NCBI GenBank assembly: GCA_035264765.1
Contig: DATFPQ010000017.1
Coordinates: forward strand, 1 to 8,992
DNA: 8,992 bases
Origin: DATFPQ01 sp035264765
Lineage (GTDB): Bacteria; Actinomycetota; Actinomycetes; Actinomycetales; Angustibacteraceae
Reading direction: 5' to 3'
A program made the translations under genes and the position numbers. Position 1 is the stretch's first letter. Each line of letters starts with the position of its first letter. The notes beneath the pieces were generated by a model that saw nothing but the letters and a program-made list of their open reading frames with translations, made no database searches and was not told where the DNA came from. Below are positions 7,887 to 8,992 of the stretch, one piece after another.

Positions 7887-8156
7887 GTGCCCCTGCAGGC
7901 TACCGTCAAGGCGCAGATCATGACCGAGTACGCGACGCACGAGGGTGACACCGGTTCGCCCGAGGTCCAGGTCGCGATGCTGACCCAGCGGATCAAGGAC
8001 CTCACCGAGCACCTGAAGGAGCACAAGCACGACCACCACAGCCGTCGTGGCCTGCTGCTCCTCGTCGGCCAGCGCCGGCGGCTGCTGAACTACCTGCGGT
8101 CCAAGGACATCGAGCGCTACCGCTCGCTGATCGAGCGCCTGGGCCTGCGCCGCTGA
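7887..8156 (+). CDS. rpsO: Small ribosomal subunit protein uS15
   Basis: S15 is a primary binder of the central domain of 16S rRNA and organises platform assembly. The product has 89 residues, the standard length. Family hallmarks are GDTGSPEVQVAMLTQRI (the conserved loop and helix), the LKEHKHDHHSRRGLLLLVGQRRRLLNYL region covering the rRNA-contacting HHSRRGL and RRRLLNYL segments, and the ending IERLGLRR. The GTG at 7887 is preceded by AAGGAG (7873-7878) with eight bases of spacing. The internal ATG at 7921 would remove the first helix and is rejected. The gene is immediately followed by a very strong hairpin and then pnp, the arrangement conserved across most bacteria. Confidence 0.97.
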   Translation: MPLQATVKAQIMTEYATHEGDTGSPEVQVAMLTQRIKDLTEHLKEHKHDHHSRRGLLLLVGQRRRLLNYLRSKDIERYRSLIERLGLRR

Positions 8157-8161
8157 ACCTT

Positions 8162-8204
8162 CGACGGGGGAGCGGCCCCGTTCCTCGGGGCCGCTCCCCC
8201 GTCG
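8162..8204 (+). terminator. Perfect 19-bp hairpin after rpsO: terminator and/or RNase III processing site
   Basis: Bases 8162-8180 are perfectly complementary to 8186-8204, with a five-base TTCCT loop, starting only five bases after the rpsO stop. Two U residues, then C, follow, so there is no long U-tail. In Streptomyces and in E. coli the rpsO-pnp interval carries a hairpin that both limits read-through and is cut by RNase III, allowing PNPase to control its own mRNA. The length and perfect pairing suit an RNase III substrate. Which role applies here is inferred. Confidence 0.8.
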
Positions 8205-8361
8205 TTCCAGCACCACCTGCTCGACACAACTGAAGATCCCTGCGAGAACGACGGCCCGTCCGGGGCGCCGGTCCTCGGTAGTGGCCTCCGGAGCGCCGTC
8301 GCGCGTCGCCGTGGGCCTCGATCGAAGACCGGGTCCACGCGCCGCTCACGCCGTCGCAGCA

Positions 8362-8386
8362 CAGGTCGCCCGCGTCGGGCGACCTG
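8362..8386 (+). promoter_or_regulatory. Perfect 10-bp hairpin in the pnp leader next to its ribosome binding site
   Basis: CAGGTCGCCC (8362-8371) pairs exactly with GGGCGACCTG (8377-8386) around a GCGTC loop. The stem ends 13 bases before the pnp Shine-Dalgarno sequence GGAGAGG (8400-8406). It may be a processing or PNPase-binding site for autogenous control, or a stabilising 5' stem. The rest of the 256-base rpsO-pnp interval (8205-8361) has no open reading frame I would support and no clear promoter, though a separate pnp promoter is possible. Confidence 0.5.
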
Positions 8387-8412
8387 ACGACGAGAGAACG
8401 GAGAGGTACCCG

Positions 8413-8992
8413 ATGGAGGGTCCCGACACCCAGTTCGCCGAGGCAGTGCTCGACAACGGCACGCACGGCAAGCGCACCATTCGCTTCGAGACCGGCCGGC
8501 TGGCCCGGCAGGCGGCCGGATCGGCCGTCGCCTACCTGGACGACGACACGATGCTGCTGTCGGCCACCACGGCCGGCAAGCACCCGAAGGACCAGTTCGA
8601 CTTCTTCCCCCTAACGATCGACGTGGAGGAGCGGATGTACGCCGCGGGCAAGATCCCCGGCTCGTTCTTCCGCCGCGAGGGCCGCCCGAGCACCGACGCG
8701 ATCCTCACCTGCCGGCTGATCGACCGCCCGCTGCGCCCGTCCTTCGTCAAGGGCGTGCGCAACGAGGTGCAGGTGGTCATCACCGTGCTGGCGCTCAACC
8801 CGGACCACCAGTACGACGTCCTGGCGATCAACGCCGCGTCGATGTCGACCCAGCTGTCCGGGCTGCCGTTCAGCGGCCCGATCGGCGGCGTCCGCGTCGC
8901 CCTCATCGACGGCCAGTGGGTCGCCTTCCCGAACCACTCCCAGATGGAGCGCGCGGTCTTCGACATGGTCGTGGCCGGCCGGGTCGTGGAGA
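8413..8992 (+). CDS. pnp: Polyribonucleotide nucleotidyltransferase (PNPase), N-terminal part, 3' end outside window
   Basis: PNPase degrades RNA 3' to 5' with phosphate and, in actinomycetes, can also add 3' tails. The first 193 residues of a protein usually over 700 long are present, with no stop before the window ends. They cover the start of the first RNase PH-like domain: RTIRFETGRLARQAAGSAV, FDFFPLTIDVEERMYAAGKIPG, FFRREGRPS (85-93), then TDAILTCRLIDRPLRPSF. FFRREGR is the RNA/phosphate-contacting signature of the family. The short lead MEGPDTQFAEAVLDNG is typical of actinomycete forms. The ATG at 8413 has GGAGAGG six bases upstream. Expression is likely shaped by the two leader hairpins and by read-through from the rpsO promoter. 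Confidence 0.97.
   Translation, partial: MEGPDTQFAEAVLDNGTHGKRTIRFETGRLARQAAGSAVAYLDDDTMLLSATTAGKHPKDQFDFFPLTIDVEERMYAAGKIPGSFFRREGRPSTDAILTCRLIDRPLRPSFVKGVRNEVQVVITVLALNPDHQYDVLAINAASMSTQLSGLPFSGPIGGVRVALIDGQWVAFPNHSQMERAVFDMVVAGRVVE

Noticed and set aside
5285..8026. Very long minus-strand open frame of 913 codons
   Set aside because: It lies antisense to ribF and part of rpsO and out of frame with the protease. The translation is Arg/Ala/Gly-rich with no domain, as expected of shadow frames in GC-rich DNA.

Overview
The window is very GC-rich, uses GTG as often as ATG for starts, and carries the order infB-rbfA-truB ... ribF-rpsO-pnp. Together these point to a chromosomal segment of a high-GC actinomycete. 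The genus cannot be fixed from this stretch. Nearly all of it is coding. There are no tRNA or rRNA genes, transposases, CRISPR arrays or long repeats, and no gene-less stretch exceeds 300 bases. The longest non-coding piece is the rpsO-pnp interval of 256 bases.

Layout. The + strand starts inside infB (initiation factor IF2, C-terminal part, to 1584). A strong hairpin follows, then rbfA (1697-2167) and truB (2164-3054), which overlap by four bases. Next is a block of three minus-strand genes (3097-6546). In transcription order these are a secreted subtilisin-family protease, a SAM-dependent methyltransferase, and a TipAL-type MerR regulator. The + strand cluster resumes with ribF (6713-7720), rpsO (7887-8156) and the 5' part of pnp (8413 to the window end).

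Function. The + strand genes serve translation and RNA metabolism: initiation (IF2), 30S maturation (RbfA, S15), tRNA pseudouridylation (TruB), flavin cofactor synthesis (RibF) and RNA decay (PNPase). The minus-strand block is accessory: an exported protease plus a probable small-molecule-sensing regulator and a methyltransferase of unknown substrate. It separates ribF from truB, so ribF probably has its own promoter in the 166-base divergent gap.

Most notable points. The MerR gene closely resembles TipAL in length (253 aa), in an apparent internal start at Met110 that would give a 144-aa TipAS-like form, and in a TipA-type promoter with a 19-bp spacer and inverted repeat that overlaps the methyltransferase stop codon. 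However, the two cysteines recalled for TipAL (207 and 214), one of which captures thiopeptides covalently, are Val and Gly here. Several strong hairpins also stand out: one between infB and rbfA, a perfect 19-bp stem after rpsO, and a perfect 10-bp stem just before the pnp ribosome binding site. I see no clearly new multi-gene system; the cysteine-less TipAL homologue is the best lead.
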